Shown piece after piece: positions 8,304 to 17,068 of a stretch of DNA of 64,000 bases. The notes below the pieces were generated by a model, which saw only the letters and a program-made list of their open reading frames with translations, searched no databases and was not told where the DNA came from. The stretch is from contig NZ_AP014647.1 in assembly GCF_023167545.1 (NCBI RefSeq), forward strand, positions 992,001-1,056,000, read 5' to 3'. Positions within the stretch are counted from its first letter, which is position 1. Every line of letters begins with the position of its first letter. Made by a program: the position numbers and the translations under genes. The stretch is from Streptococcus constellatus subsp. constellatus. Its GTDB lineage: Bacteria > Bacillota > Bacilli > Lactobacillales > Streptococcaceae.

Positions 8304-8792
8304 ATGGACTTATACACAAAAGTGGAAGAAACCCTAAACAAACTAAACATTCCATTTGAAATCGTAGAGCACGAACCAGCGCTTACAACCGAGCAAGCCG
8401 ACAGCTTCATCAAAGGCATCGAGGGTGTCCGCACCAAAACCATGTTTCTTACTAATAAAAAGAAGACTGCCTACTATTTACTCATTATGGACGACAAAAA
8501 ACGCTTGGACATGGACTTGTTTAAAGAACTGGTCGGAGCCAATAAAATCCGCATGGCATCATCTGATAGTCTATTTGAAAAAATGATGTTGCCAGCAGGT
8601 GTTGTTTCTCCTTTTGGATTGTTAAACAATGTAGACAAAGATATTCAAGTCTATTTTGACAAAGAAATCATGTCGGAAAAACGAATGAGTTTTCACCCCA
8701 ATACCAATGAAAAAACACTCTTTTTAGACACAACGGACTTACTCAAATTCCTAGAAGCTATTGGTTATGAGCCACATATTATTGAGTTATAG
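8304..8792 (+). CDS. Prolyl-tRNA editing protein, YbaK/ProX-type deacylase
   Basis: A protein of 162 residues of the YbaK/EbsC editing superfamily, closest in character to the ProX/PrdX group, which hydrolyses mischarged aminoacyl-tRNA(Pro) in trans. Visible features are the N-terminal FEIVEHEPALTTEQAD segment, GVRTKTMFLTNKKKTAYYLLIM with the conserved Lys, and GVVSPFGLLNN near the C-terminus. An AAAGGAGG ribosome site precedes the ATG. It is monocistronic, with its own promoter and a strong bidirectional terminator downstream. Confidence 0.85.
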   Translation: MDLYTKVEETLNKLNIPFEIVEHEPALTTEQADSFIKGIEGVRTKTMFLTNKKKTAYYLLIMDDKKRLDMDLFKELVGANKIRMASSDSLFEKMMLPAGVVSPFGLLNNVDKDIQVYFDKEIMSEKRMSFHPNTNEKTLFLDTTDLLKFLEAIGYEPHIIEL

Positions 8793-8838
8793 GTTAGGCA
8801 AAAACTCAATTTCTAGTCAAAATGAAGCAATGAACAAG

Positions 8839-8885
8839 AAAAAGCTTAAAATCAACGTTTTTGATAACTTGATTTTAAGCTTTTT
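8839..8885. terminator. Bidirectional intrinsic terminator
   Basis: A perfect 17-bp inverted repeat (8839-8855 against 8869-8885) starts with five A and ends with five T, so it works on both strands. It separates the rightward YbaK-type gene from the leftward rhodanese operon. Confidence 0.9.
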
Positions 8886-8927
8886 ACTATTTTTGGAAGG
8901 TTTTTATTCAGTTCCTTTTCTCTTTCC

Positions 8928-9224
8928 TTATTCCACCTCGCCATGCCAGAAATTCATGCCCCCAGCTACATTGGTTACATCAAATCCTTGCGCACTTAAA
9001 AACTGACACGCAGCCGCAGAACGTGCGCCAGATTGGCAGATGACATAGTATTTCTCCTGCTGGCTGAGTTGTTTGTAGCCCGTCTCAAAAGTGCTTAATG
9101 GCAGATTTTTTGCCGTCGGCACGTGTCCCATTTGAAACTCATAATCTTCTCGCACATCAAGAATGGATAAGATTTCTGTCTGATATTTTTTATAAAATTC
9201 AGGCATGCTGATGCTAGTTTCCAT
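8928..9224 (-). CDS. Single-domain rhodanese-like sulfurtransferase
   Basis: A rhodanese domain of 98 residues with the active-site loop CQSGARS (Cys63) and the upstream DVREDYEF motif. Such proteins carry persulfide sulfur on the catalytic cysteine and pass it to partners. The ATG lies inside the end of the CoA-disulfide-reductase gene (11-base overlap), so the two are translationally coupled. It is the last gene of the three-gene sulfane-sulfur operon and ends at a bidirectional terminator. Confidence 0.9.
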   Translation of the reverse strand: METSISMPEFYKKYQTEILSILDVREDYEFQMGHVPTAKNLPLSTFETGYKQLSQQEKYYVICQSGARSAAACQFLSAQGFDVTNVAGGMNFWHGEVE

Positions 9225-10869
9225 ATTCTACCCCCTCTGGTTTTACCATTTTGTACAAGGCAAAGGCGCCGTCTAGATTTTGAACAGAAAATCCTGCTTG
9301 TTTGAGAATGCGCTCGGCAATATAGCTACGAAGTCCACTATGACAGCTCACGATATAATCCTGCGACTTGTCTAACTCTCCTAAACGCTCACGCAATTCA
9401 TTTAAAGGAATGTGAACCGTATCCACTTTCAAACGACCTTGTTGAAGCTCACTGGCCGTCCGCACATCTAGGAACTTCTTACCGGCAGCTAGTTCATCTT
9501 CCAATTCATACCACTGGATATTGTCGCTCAAACCTTCTACCAAGTTTAAGGCTGCATATCCCAGCATATTGACCGGATCTTTAGCAGAGCCAAACGGTGG
9601 CGCATAGGTAAATTCCAACTCTGGCAAATCAAAAATGGTTAGATTACCTTTAATAGCCGTTGCCAAAATATCAATCCGCTTATCAACGCCTTTTTTCCCA
9701 ACACCTTGTGCACCGTAAATTTTGCCACTTGTTGGCTCAAAGAGGAGTTTCAAGGTCACATCAGTCGCACCCGGATAGTAGCCAGCATGATCCTTACCAC
9801 TGACATGAATAACTTGATAAGGCAGGCCATTCATACGAAGAATGCGCTCGCTCAGCCCTGTTGAAGCTGCCGTCATGTCAAATGCCCGAACAATAGCTGT
9901 ACCAATGCTGCCTTTATTCTTTCGAGCTACTCCAGCAATCACATCCGCAACTTGGCGACCTTGACGATTAGCAGGCGAAGCCAATGAAATCAGTGCATCT
10001 TCTCCTGTAACTTCTTGCTTGACAACAATCGCATCGCCGACCGCATAAATATCAGGTTGACTGGTTTCATAACGCTCATTGACTAAGATACCGCCACGCA
10101 ATCCCAGCTCAATACCTGCTACCTGTGCTAAAGCATTCTCTGGTTGCACCCCGACAGATAAAATGGTCACATCAGAAGCAATTTTTTGCCCATTCTCCAG
10201 CACAATGACCTTTCCCTTGTCCTCAAACCGCGTAGCAGACTGAGAAGTAACTACTTGAATGCCGTTTTTCAACAATTCAGCCTGAACAAAAGCAGCCATT
10301 TCTTCATCAAGCGGTGGCAAAACATGCGGTGCTTTCTCAACAATTGTCACATTCAAACCACGCTTGCGAAGATTTTCTGCCATTTCAAGTCCAATGAATC
10401 CAGCCCCAATCACCACAGCTTCTTTTGGTTCTTTCTCCAAAGCTAACATAATCTCATCTAGGTCAGGAACATTACGTAAAGTATAGGTATTTTCAGCTGT
10501 TTCCAAACCTTCAATTGGAGGCACAAAAGGCTTTGCCCCCGGCGATAAAATCAACTTATCGTAACTCTCTGTAAATTCCTTTCCGTCATGCCGAACCGTC
10601 ACCATATGTTGATCTGGTGAGATAGCCGTCACTTCATGGAAAGGTCTCACATCTAAACGAAAGCGTGCCTTTAAACTCTCAGGCGTTTGCACTAACAAGT
10701 CTTCCCGCTCAGCAATTTCTCCAGAAACATAGTAAGGCAGACCACAGTTTGCAAAGGAAACGAATGGCCCCTTTTCAAAAATAATAATCTCAGCGTCTTC
10801 TTTTAGCCGTCTTAAACGCGTCGCTGCAGACATTCCACCTGCAACTCCACCAACAATGATAATTTTCAT
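9214..10869 (-). CDS. CoA-disulfide/persulfide reductase with C-terminal rhodanese domain
   Basis: A flavoprotein of 551 residues. An N-terminal FAD motif (IIIVGGVAGGMSAATRLRR) is followed by the single redox cysteine typical of CoADR (SFANCGLPYY, Cys42), an NAD(P)H motif (VVIGAGFIGLEMAENL) and a dimerisation domain. A C-terminal rhodanese domain has the active loop CHSGLRS (Cys509). The fusion form (CoADR-Rhd or CoAPR) reduces CoA-disulfide or CoA-persulfide and clears sulfane sulfur. It lies between two stand-alone rhodaneses under the CstR-type operator at 11211-11229. Which substrate is preferred cannot be read from sequence. Confidence 0.92.
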   Translation of the reverse strand: MKIIIVGGVAGGMSAATRLRRLKEDAEIIIFEKGPFVSFANCGLPYYVSGEIAEREDLLVQTPESLKARFRLDVRPFHEVTAISPDQHMVTVRHDGKEFTESYDKLILSPGAKPFVPPIEGLETAENTYTLRNVPDLDEIMLALEKEPKEAVVIGAGFIGLEMAENLRKRGLNVTIVEKAPHVLPPLDEEMAAFVQAELLKNGIQVVTSQSATRFEDKGKVIVLENGQKIASDVTILSVGVQPENALAQVAGIELGLRGGILVNERYETSQPDIYAVGDAIVVKQEVTGEDALISLASPANRQGRQVADVIAGVARKNKGSIGTAIVRAFDMTAASTGLSERILRMNGLPYQVIHVSGKDHAGYYPGATDVTLKLLFEPTSGKIYGAQGVGKKGVDKRIDILATAIKGNLTIFDLPELEFTYAPPFGSAKDPVNMLGYAALNLVEGLSDNIQWYELEDELAAGKKFLDVRTASELQQGRLKVDTVHIPLNELRERLGELDKSQDYIVSCHSGLRSYIAERILKQAGFSVQNLDGAFALYKMVKPEGVEYGN

Positions 10870-10891
10870 TCAACTTCCTCCTTTATCACTT

Positions 10892-11197
10892 TTAAACAAC
10901 TTTTCCGGTCCAAGCACTCATACCGCCTTGAACATTGACAACATCGTAGCCTTTTTTCTTTAGCTTTTTGGCTGCCATTTTGCTCCGCACACCGGAATGG
11001 CAAATGACATACAGTGTTTCATTTGTTGCTGGCGTGTATCTTGAGATTTCATTGAGTGGGACATTCTTCGCACCCTGAATATGACCATTTCGATATTCAG
11101 ACGGTGTTCGTACATCTAGCAGTTGAATTTTCTTTTTTAATTTTTGTTCCAATTCACTTGTAGAAATACTATCTATTTTCGTAAATAAGTGAAACAT
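10892..11197 (-). CDS. Single-domain rhodanese-like protein, first gene of the sulfur operon
   Basis: A protein of about 101 residues with the rhodanese motifs LLDVRTPSEYRNGHI and CHSGVRS (Cys66). I start at 11197 because GGAGG lies 5 bases before that ATG. The in-frame ATG at 11209 overlaps the ribosome site itself. It is the promoter-proximal gene of the operon, directly behind the CstR-type operator. Probably a persulfide carrier working with the reductase downstream. Confidence 0.9.
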   Translation of the reverse strand: MFHLFTKIDSISTSELEQKLKKKIQLLDVRTPSEYRNGHIQGAKNVPLNEISRYTPATNETLYVICHSGVRSKMAAKKLKKKGYDVVNVQGGMSAWTGKVV

Positions 11198-11210
11198 AAG
11201 CACCTCCATT

Positions 11211-11257
11211 TATACCCTTATGGGGTATATTAAACCATGAAGCCTTTCTTTTGTCAA
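11211..11257 (-). promoter_or_regulatory. Promoter with CsoR/CstR-type operator of the rhodanese-CoADR operon
   Basis: Read leftward: TTGACA (complement of 11252-11257), a 17-base spacer and TTTAAT (complement of 11229-11234). Immediately downstream is the palindrome TATACCCTTATGGGGTATA at 11211-11229, two perfect 7-base arms around 5 bases. It has the ATACCC-n4/5-GGGTAT shape known for CsoR and CstR sites. It overlaps the end of the -10 and the likely start site, so a bound repressor would block transcription. The obvious regulator is the CstR-like protein at 7611-7868. Confidence 0.87.
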
Positions 11258-11280
11258 GCATATTGTTTCAATCTTTTAAC

Positions 11281-11332
11281 AAAAAAAGGAAGCTTCACAA
11301 ATCAACTATGCCAAGTTGCTTGTAAAGCTTAT
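11281..11332 (-). terminator. Terminator after the wall-anchored adhesin
   Basis: An extended hairpin with AAGCTT at both ends (11290-11295 and 11325-11330) and partly paired inner arms. Read leftward it is followed by CC and a run of T (complement of 11281-11287). It lies below the stop of the leftward adhesin gene and before the promoter of the rhodanese operon. Confidence 0.65.
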
Positions 11333-11389
11333 CCTTTCTATCGAATGATTCAACCTTTAGTTTACTTTTATATGTTTATAAAAGGTTCA

Positions 11390-14284
11390 TCAATCCTCTT
11401 TTTTACAACGACCAACTAAACCTAAAGCTGATAAAAGTAAACTTACGCCCGTCAGCTTTGCAAGCATTGGACCAACTTGAGAATCACCTGTGCTTGGCAA
11501 GATTTCTGTTTTCGTTGGAGTTGCTTTTGTAGGAGTCGTTGGTACAACTGTCGGAGTCGTTGGCTTGTCCGGCGTTGACGGAACTACTGGAGGAGTTGGT
11601 TTATCTGAAGTTACTGGGATCGCAGTATAATAAACATCTTTAACCATATCCTCTTGAGTGACTGTTTCTGCCGAAACAGTTGCCACATCTACTGTGTAGC
11701 CTGGAATGACTGGAGATGGAACAGCGTCATAGGTTGCCTTGTCAGCTACCCAATCCGTAGTCTTCACAGCATCTCCCGTTACCTTATCTTTCGTCACCGT
11801 CCGTGTCCACGTTGCTGTTTGTACATTATTAGCTGGCGTTTGACTACCTGCTCCATGATAACGAACTATCAAACTCACTTTCTGGGTTTCTTGGATATCA
11901 GTTGTGCCATGCTTCAAGTGAACCGTCACATTTTGATCATGACTGCTATCAAGATCGAACTTAGCTGGAAGCTGCTCTTTTGAAACCAATTCATAGCCTT
12001 GGGCCAGATAACCTGATACAACCGTATCGTATTTCCTTTGCGCTGCTGCTGGAAGAGCTGCATCCGACTCACCAGTCGTTAATTCCACTTGGTTTTCTAA
12101 AGTCGTACCAGTTGTGTCATCAATAACTGTATAAGTCACTTTTTGTTTATTTAACCCCAACACTTCCTTATAAACGTACGTCACTTGGGTCGTCCCTTCA
12201 ATGACCTTCCCTTTTTCGTTGCTTGGAAGTTGGGAAGCCACTAATCGATAGGTCTTCCCGTCAGAAGTGACTATCGTCGTTTTGCGATGTTCTTCCGTAT
12301 CATAAGGCGTATTGGTGGAGGCTCCGGAAAGGGCTGTGACATCGTCTTGCAGCTGGTGACCGGACTCATCTTGGTAATGAACCGTCACATTTCCCAACAC
12401 TTCCTTATAAACGTACGTCACTTGGGTCGTCCCTTCAATGACCTTCCCTTTTTCGTTGCTTGGAAGTTGGGAAGCCACTAATCGATAGGTCTTCCCGTCA
12501 GAAGTGACTATCGTCGTTTTGCGATGTTCTTCCGTATTGTAATCGGTATCAATAGAAGCATTAGAAGTATCTTCAACACTCTCTTTAATCGTTTCGCCAG
12601 CTTGATTTCTATAATTTACGATAACATTTCCAGTCACTTCAACGTAAGAATTATATACATTGGTTATTCCTAATTTTACTGTACCTGTTATATTATCAGA
12701 TGACGATACATATTTATAAACTTTACCATTGAATGTTATTCGGTCTTCATGCGTTCCTGTATAACTTTCACCTATAAGTGTGCCTTTAGGTTTGACAGTT
12801 TGTGTTTCTGTCAACTTAGTAGTTGTACCTTGAATATAATTGTCAAGTAATACAGTCCCTGCTTTATTATAGCTAAAGAATTTATAACTTAAATTAGGCT
12901 TAGTCAAAACAAATGGTGAAGGTAACTTACTTGTAATAGCTAACCAATACCCTTTATCAAACTCTGAATCCCTACGCATAGTAAAAGAGATGACATCACC
13001 ACTTCCTGATACACCAGCGATACTAGTCTTATAAAAATTAGGGTCACTAAAACTATCTGGAATATTTTGTGTCGGACTACTTGCAGCTAAACGGTTATCG
13101 GACTGTTTTTCAACAAAGGATCCCGTTATTTTTACTGGTTTGAAGTTATAATCTGTTATCCCTTCCTCATGCTTCTTTCCATTAAGTATTGTTTTTGACA
13201 AACTTGTTAGGGACAATATAGCTGGATTCTCTTGCTTGAATTGAATGATGTTACCATCCTCATCATAAAAACGAATTTTTACTTCATATCTAGAAGGTGC
13301 TGTTAAATTATAAAAAGTATAAATTCCTTTTGTTGGATCTTTTTCCGCAAAACCGATGATACCTGTTCCACTATTTAAATTTGTTACTTCATACACGACT
13401 TTAGCAATTTTTTTACCATTATAGCTTGAATTTTGTAAATTTGTGTAAGTAGCTGTTATAGTCTGACCTTTGTCAATCTTTGGAATAACAAAATTTCCTG
13501 ATAAAGTCGTTTTGTATGCAGCAACTGGATTATTAGCAAACGTCCTGCCACTGCTCACATATTCTTCATATGAATATGCTTTAGGTGTATCTTGCTGACC
13601 AAATTCAGTTGTACCTGTAATTGATAAATGAGCATTAGGCTCACTTTCAAATTTTAATCCTTGAGTTACAACTTTACTAAGATATCCTGGCTTAGTTGTA
13701 TTGGCCTGCGCTACTGCAAGATCGTTTTTGTATTTCTCTATCGCTTCTTTGATACGTTTTGCTTGTTCTTTTTCACGCGCATTAGCTTCTGCTTCTAGAG
13801 TAGCGACTTCTGCTTCAGTATTCGCAGTTCCAATATTTTCTGTCGCCTCTTGCTTTGCTTCAATCCCATTATTCTTGGCTTCTGTTACAGCGTCTTTTAA
13901 TTCTTGATTTTCAACTGTTACATTTGGATTTTGATTTTCTGTCTGTGCAGTAGATAGCATTGCTTGAGAGGCGGCTGCAGTAGGTGCTGTTGCAGCTGCT
14001 CTACTAGTTGAACTCATAGTAGTAGCTGAATCAGCCTTTGTAGTTGTCAGAGTAGTATTATCTTCTTGTCTAGCCATTTGTGATTGTACAACAAGACTTG
14101 TATCTGACGCTTCAGCTATAGGTATAGGTGCTGTTGTTTTAGGACTTTCAATATCATCAGCCGCCACACTCTTGTGTAAACTAAACATTGCGATTATTCC
14201 AAATATAATAACACCAACAGTCCCATAAATTTTATTTTTACGAATTGAGCCATGACCTTGAAGTTCATTATTTTTTCTAAACAT
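11390..14284 (-). CDS. LPXTG-anchored adhesin with GbpC/Spa domain and MucBP repeats
   Basis: A surface protein of 964 residues. The signal peptide has an SIRK-like motif (GSIRKNKIYGTVGV) and is predicted to end near SVAADD. A Ser/Thr/Ala-rich stretch and a helical segment rich in Ala, Glu and Lys (about 115-205) follow. Next is a domain resembling the antigen I/II V-region or GbpC domain (TATYTNLQNSSYNGKK and IRFYDEDGNII), then three MucBP-type modules and a Pro/Thr-rich wall-spanning part. The end is LPSTG, a hydrophobic helix and a charged tail. It should be attached to peptidoglycan by sortase A and bind glycans or mucin. The helix-tail junction contains a cysteine (VGRCKKED), which is unusual. 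Confidence 0.87.
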   Translation of the reverse strand: MFRKNNELQGHGSIRKNKIYGTVGVIIFGIIAMFSLHKSVAADDIESPKTTAPIPIAEASDTSLVVQSQMARQEDNTTLTTTKADSATTMSSTSRAAATAPTAAASQAMLSTAQTENQNPNVTVENQELKDAVTEAKNNGIEAKQEATENIGTANTEAEVATLEAEANAREKEQAKRIKEAIEKYKNDLAVAQANTTKPGYLSKVVTQGLKFESEPNAHLSITGTTEFGQQDTPKAYSYEEYVSSGRTFANNPVAAYKTTLSGNFVIPKIDKGQTITATYTNLQNSSYNGKKIAKVVYEVTNLNSGTGIIGFAEKDPTKGIYTFYNLTAPSRYEVKIRFYDEDGNIIQFKQENPAILSLTSLSKTILNGKKHEEGITDYNFKPVKITGSFVEKQSDNRLAASSPTQNIPDSFSDPNFYKTSIAGVSGSGDVISFTMRRDSEFDKGYWLAITSKLPSPFVLTKPNLSYKFFSYNKAGTVLLDNYIQGTTTKLTETQTVKPKGTLIGESYTGTHEDRITFNGKVYKYVSSSDNITGTVKLGITNVYNSYVEVTGNVIVNYRNQAGETIKESVEDTSNASIDTDYNTEEHRKTTIVTSDGKTYRLVASQLPSNEKGKVIEGTTQVTYVYKEVLGNVTVHYQDESGHQLQDDVTALSGASTNTPYDTEEHRKTTIVTSDGKTYRLVASQLPSNEKGKVIEGTTQVTYVYKEVLGLNKQKVTYTVIDDTTGTTLENQVELTTGESDAALPAAAQRKYDTVVSGYLAQGYELVSKEQLPAKFDLDSSHDQNVTVHLKHGTTDIQETQKVSLIVRYHGAGSQTPANNVQTATWTRTVTKDKVTGDAVKTTDWVADKATYDAVPSPVIPGYTVDVATVSAETVTQEDMVKDVYYTAIPVTSDKPTPPVVPSTPDKPTTPTVVPTTPTKATPTKTEILPSTGDSQVGPMLAKLTGVSLLLSALGLVGRCKKED
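12156..12537. repeat. 145-bp identical direct repeat inside the adhesin gene
   Basis: The segment 12156-12300 recurs base for base at 12393-12537, a spacing of 237 bases or 79 codons. It encodes the second half of two MucBP-type modules (from TEEHRKTTIV to YVYKEV). The first halves of the two modules differ, so identity is confined to part of each module. This suggests recent gene conversion or a recombinational hot spot. Confidence 0.95.
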
Positions 14285-14415
14285 GCTAGTATCCTTTTTA
14301 TAAATTATTTATCTTATCTATTCCTGAAGGTATAACTATATATGGAAATAGAAGAATTTCATTACTAATTACAACTATATTATTACTTGTAATCACGTTA
14401 AAGATGTCATTATAC

Positions 14416-14444
14416 ATTATACTTTGATAGCTGGAATAATTCAA
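14416..14444 (-). promoter_or_regulatory. Promoter of the adhesin gene
   Basis: Read leftward: TTGAAT (complement of 14439-14444), a 17-base spacer and TATAAT (complement of 14416-14421). A second TATAAT-like hexamer lies a few bases downstream. The predicted leader before the ATG at 14284 is about 125 bases and strongly AT-rich. Confidence 0.65.
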
Positions 14445-14496
14445 CTAATATGATACTAAAATACATAAAAAACACATGTAAAATGTACTTAAAATA

Positions 14497-14540
14497 AAGA
14501 TAGCTGCAAAGTTGTTCACAGCTATCTTATAATGAGATGA
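14497..14540 (-). terminator. Hairpin below the L21-Prp-L27 operon
   Basis: AAGATAGCTG (14497-14506) pairs with CAGCTATCTT (14519-14528). Read leftward, it is followed by TATTTTAAG, a short T-rich tract. It probably ends transcripts from the ribosomal protein operon before the adhesin promoter. Confidence 0.5.
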
Positions 14541-14632
14541 AGATTGTTCGTTTTATCTACATTTCTTTTGTTGTTTTCAAATTATCATTTTCAAAAGAAA
14601 GACCCGTACCATGAGGTAGGGACTTTCAATTC

Positions 14633-14926
14633 TTATTTCGCAATTGGGTAAACAGAAACTTGTTTTTTATCGCGACCTTTGCGTTCAAAGCGTACAACGC
14701 CTTCAACTTTTGCAAACAAAGTGTCATCTCCACCACGTCCAACGTTGATACCTGGATAAATGTGAGTACCGCGTTGACGATAAAGAATTGATCCACCAGT
14801 TACAGTTTGTCCGTCAGCCGCTTTAGCTCCAAGACGTTTTGCTTGTGAATCGCGTCCGTTAGATGTAGAACCTCCACCTTTTTTATGGGCGAAAAGTTGC
14901 AGATTAGCAAGATTCATTTTCAACAT
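14633..14926 (-). CDS. rpmA: 50S ribosomal protein L27 with cleavable N-terminus
   Basis: A protein of 97 residues with the L27 core ([21 protein letters not shown] and [10 protein letters not shown]). The first 13 residues, ending LQLFA, form the extension found in Firmicutes, which must be removed after the Phe-Ala pair by the protease Prp, encoded directly upstream. GGAGG lies 9 bases before the ATG at 14926; an internal ATG three codons later is less well placed. L27 reaches the peptidyl transferase centre, so cleavage is needed for function in species where it was studied. Confidence 0.95.
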   Translation of the reverse strand: MLKMNLANLQLFAHKKGGGSTSNGRDSQAKRLGAKAADGQTVTGGSILYRQRGTHIYPGINVGRGGDDTLFAKVEGVVRFERKGRDKKQVSVYPIAK

Positions 14927-14943
14927 AATGTTTTTCCTCCGTG

Positions 14944-15297
<354 letters not shown>

Positions 15298-15304
15298 TTA
15301 AAAA

Positions 15305-15619
15305 TTAAGCGTTGATTGCATTGATGACAACCTTAGTATATGGTTGACGGTGACCTTGTTTACGATGGCTACCTTTTTTAGGTTTGTACTTGTAAGTAAC
15401 AACCTTCTTTTGTTTTCCTTGTTTTTCAACAGTTCCAACAACAGTAGCTCCAGAAACAAGCGGAGTTCCGACAACAGTGTTTTCACCACCAACAAGAACA
15501 ACTTCGTCAAATGTTACATCTTGACCAGCTTCAACGTCTAATTTTTCAACGTAGATTGCTTGACCAACTTCAACTTTAACTTGTTTGCCGCCAGTTTTAA
15601 TGATTGCGTATGTGCTCAT
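15305..15619 (-). CDS. rplU: 50S ribosomal protein L21
   Basis: A protein of 104 residues with the L21 motifs [16 protein letters not shown] and [15 protein letters not shown]. The ORF opens further upstream at 15772, but the true start is the ATG at 15619, which follows a GGAGGTG ribosome site and gives the standard length. The extra upstream codons fall in the structured L21 leader. It is the first gene of the rplU-prp-rpmA operon. Confidence 0.97.
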   Translation of the reverse strand: MSTYAIIKTGGKQVKVEVGQAIYVEKLDVEAGQDVTFDEVVLVGGENTVVGTPLVSGATVVGTVEKQGKQKKVVTYKYKPKKGSHRKQGHRQPYTKVVINAINA

Positions 15620-15772
15620 TATGCACCTCCTATGAATTTTACGGGTTCCCCCTAATTTTGTGAAGACTCGCCTAGCATCGTGGGACGAACCACTTATGAC
15701 GATGTTCGAGCGGTTGCACAGGCTGTGCATAGTCAACTCTCTAAGTATAGCATTTCTAGAATTATTTGACAA
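15620..15772 (-). promoter_or_regulatory. rplU promoter and L21 leader RNA
   Basis: Read leftward, TTGTCA (complement of 15767-15772), a 17-base spacer and TATACT (complement of 15744-15749) give a start near 15737. The transcript then carries about 118 bases of leader with a TGCACAG/CTGTGCA-type hairpin, a second stem around CATCGT/ACGATG, and a purine-rich stretch before the ribosome site. Size, position and structure fit the Firmicutes L21 leader, an autoregulatory element that probably binds L21. The assignment to that Rfam family is from memory. Confidence 0.75.
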
Positions 15773-15850
15773 GTATTTTTTATCAAAAGACTAACTGAGT
15801 AGCTTTTAGTAATTTCCCAGAATAACTTCCAATCTCAAAATCCGTTCTTA

Positions 15851-17065
15851 TTACAACAATCCTTCAATCATCTCATCCACTTCGTCTGTTTCTGCTTCTG
15901 GTGTGATTTCAGTAATGATGATATCAGCAACAGCACGTTCCACTAATCCTTCCACATCCATACGTGTTTCGTATTGCTCTGCATTTTTTATCTTTGGATT
16001 GGTTTTCGGACGATCTGGGGCAAAAATGGTACAGCAATCTTCAAAGGGCTGAATTGAGATATTAAAGGTATCAATCTTTTCAGCAATGTCAATGATTTCC
16101 AGCTTATCCATAGTCACAACTGGGCGAATAATTGGAGTGTTAGTGACAGCATTGATTGCTTGCATGCTTTCTAGCGTTTGGCTAGCAACTTGACCAAGGC
16201 TTTCTCCGTTGATGATAACGAGCCCACCACGTTCTTCACGAATGCGATCTGTAATGCGCATCATAAAGCGTCGAGTTAGGGTCATCAGATAAGCTTCTGG
16301 TGCTTTCGCTTTAATTTCTTCTTGAATTTCTGTAAATGGCACTTCAATAAATTGAATATTGCCACCAAATTTGGTTAATTTGCGCGTCAAATCTTGCGCC
16401 TTTTTGAGAGCACCGGGACTTGTATAAGGGGGGCTAGCAAAGTGCACCGCTTCAATATCCACCCCGCGTTTTAGAGCTAGATAGCCTGCAACGGGTGAAT
16501 CAATCCCGCCTGACATCATCAGCATACCTTTTCCAGATGTTCCGACAGGAAGACCGCCTGCTCCACGAATCGTTTCATAGGACAGATAGGCTGCTTCTTC
16601 GCGGATTTCTACTTGCAGTGTAATATCTGGTGCTTTCATCTTGACTTGAACATGTGGAATCGCATCAAAGACTGCATTTCCCAAGGTCTGGTTCAATTCA
16701 CGACTATCCAATTCAAAATTGTGGTCACTGCGTTTGCTGGCAATCTTGAAAGTCATCCCCTCTTTATAAATCTTTTTCATAATTGTCTGCACCGCTTCAA
16801 CTAAAGCTGGTACTGATTTTTCAATCTTATAAGACGGAGAGAAATTTTGAATCCCAAAAATCTGTTTGAGCGATTCTGCAACTGGTTGATAAGCCGTTCC
16901 ATGAAGATAGACATGTGCACGATCTCGGTCTGCTTTCACATGCACATCTGGGTAGATAGAGAGGACTGCTTGCATATTGCGTTTCAATTTGTTAATAAAA
17001 CGCATGCGATTTTTTCCTTTAGTTGAAAGCTCGCCGTAGCGAACCATAATTTCTGAATATTGCAT
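15851..17065 (-). CDS. thiI: tRNA 4-thiouridine synthetase ThiI (short form)
   Basis: A protein of 404 residues. An N-terminal ferredoxin-like and THUMP region is followed by an adenylating PP-loop domain with MMSGGIDSP and a C-terminal [15 protein letters not shown] segment. The rhodanese domain of the E. coli protein is absent, as in other Firmicutes. ThiI transfers sulfur from a cysteine desulfurase to U8 of tRNA. The desulfurase gene lies 3 bases upstream, an operon arrangement that fits direct sulfur transfer. Confidence 0.95.
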   Translation of the reverse strand: MQYSEIMVRYGELSTKGKNRMRFINKLKRNMQAVLSIYPDVHVKADRDRAHVYLHGTAYQPVAESLKQIFGIQNFSPSYKIEKSVPALVEAVQTIMKKIYKEGMTFKIASKRSDHNFELDSRELNQTLGNAVFDAIPHVQVKMKAPDITLQVEIREEAAYLSYETIRGAGGLPVGTSGKGMLMMSGGIDSPVAGYLALKRGVDIEAVHFASPPYTSPGALKKAQDLTRKLTKFGGNIQFIEVPFTEIQEEIKAKAPEAYLMTLTRRFMMRITDRIREERGGLVIINGESLGQVASQTLESMQAINAVTNTPIIRPVVTMDKLEIIDIAEKIDTFNISIQPFEDCCTIFAPDRPKTNPKIKNAEQYETRMDVEGLVERAVADIIITEITPEAETDEVDEMIEGLL

Positions 17066-17068
17066 TGC

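Larger units (their letters stand above)
14285..14632. other. Intergenic region between L27 and the adhesin
   Basis: A gap of 348 bases. It holds a long leader for the leftward adhesin gene (its promoter at 14416-14444 is about 130 bases before the ATG) and a hairpin at 14497-14528 that probably ends the rplU-prp-rpmA unit. A second imperfect hairpin lies at about 14598-14625 (GACCCGTACC against GGTAGGGAC) just after rpmA. I see no further gene. Confidence 0.5.

Noticed and set aside
8189..8443. Leftward ORF of 84 codons across the array end and the YbaK-type gene start
   Set aside because: It overlaps a confident gene, has no ribosome site, and part of it is repeat sequence with a period not divisible by three.
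14598..14625. A second strong terminator directly after rpmA
   Set aside because: The hairpin has a bulge and no good T tract, so I kept only the hairpin at 14497-14528 as the likely operon end.
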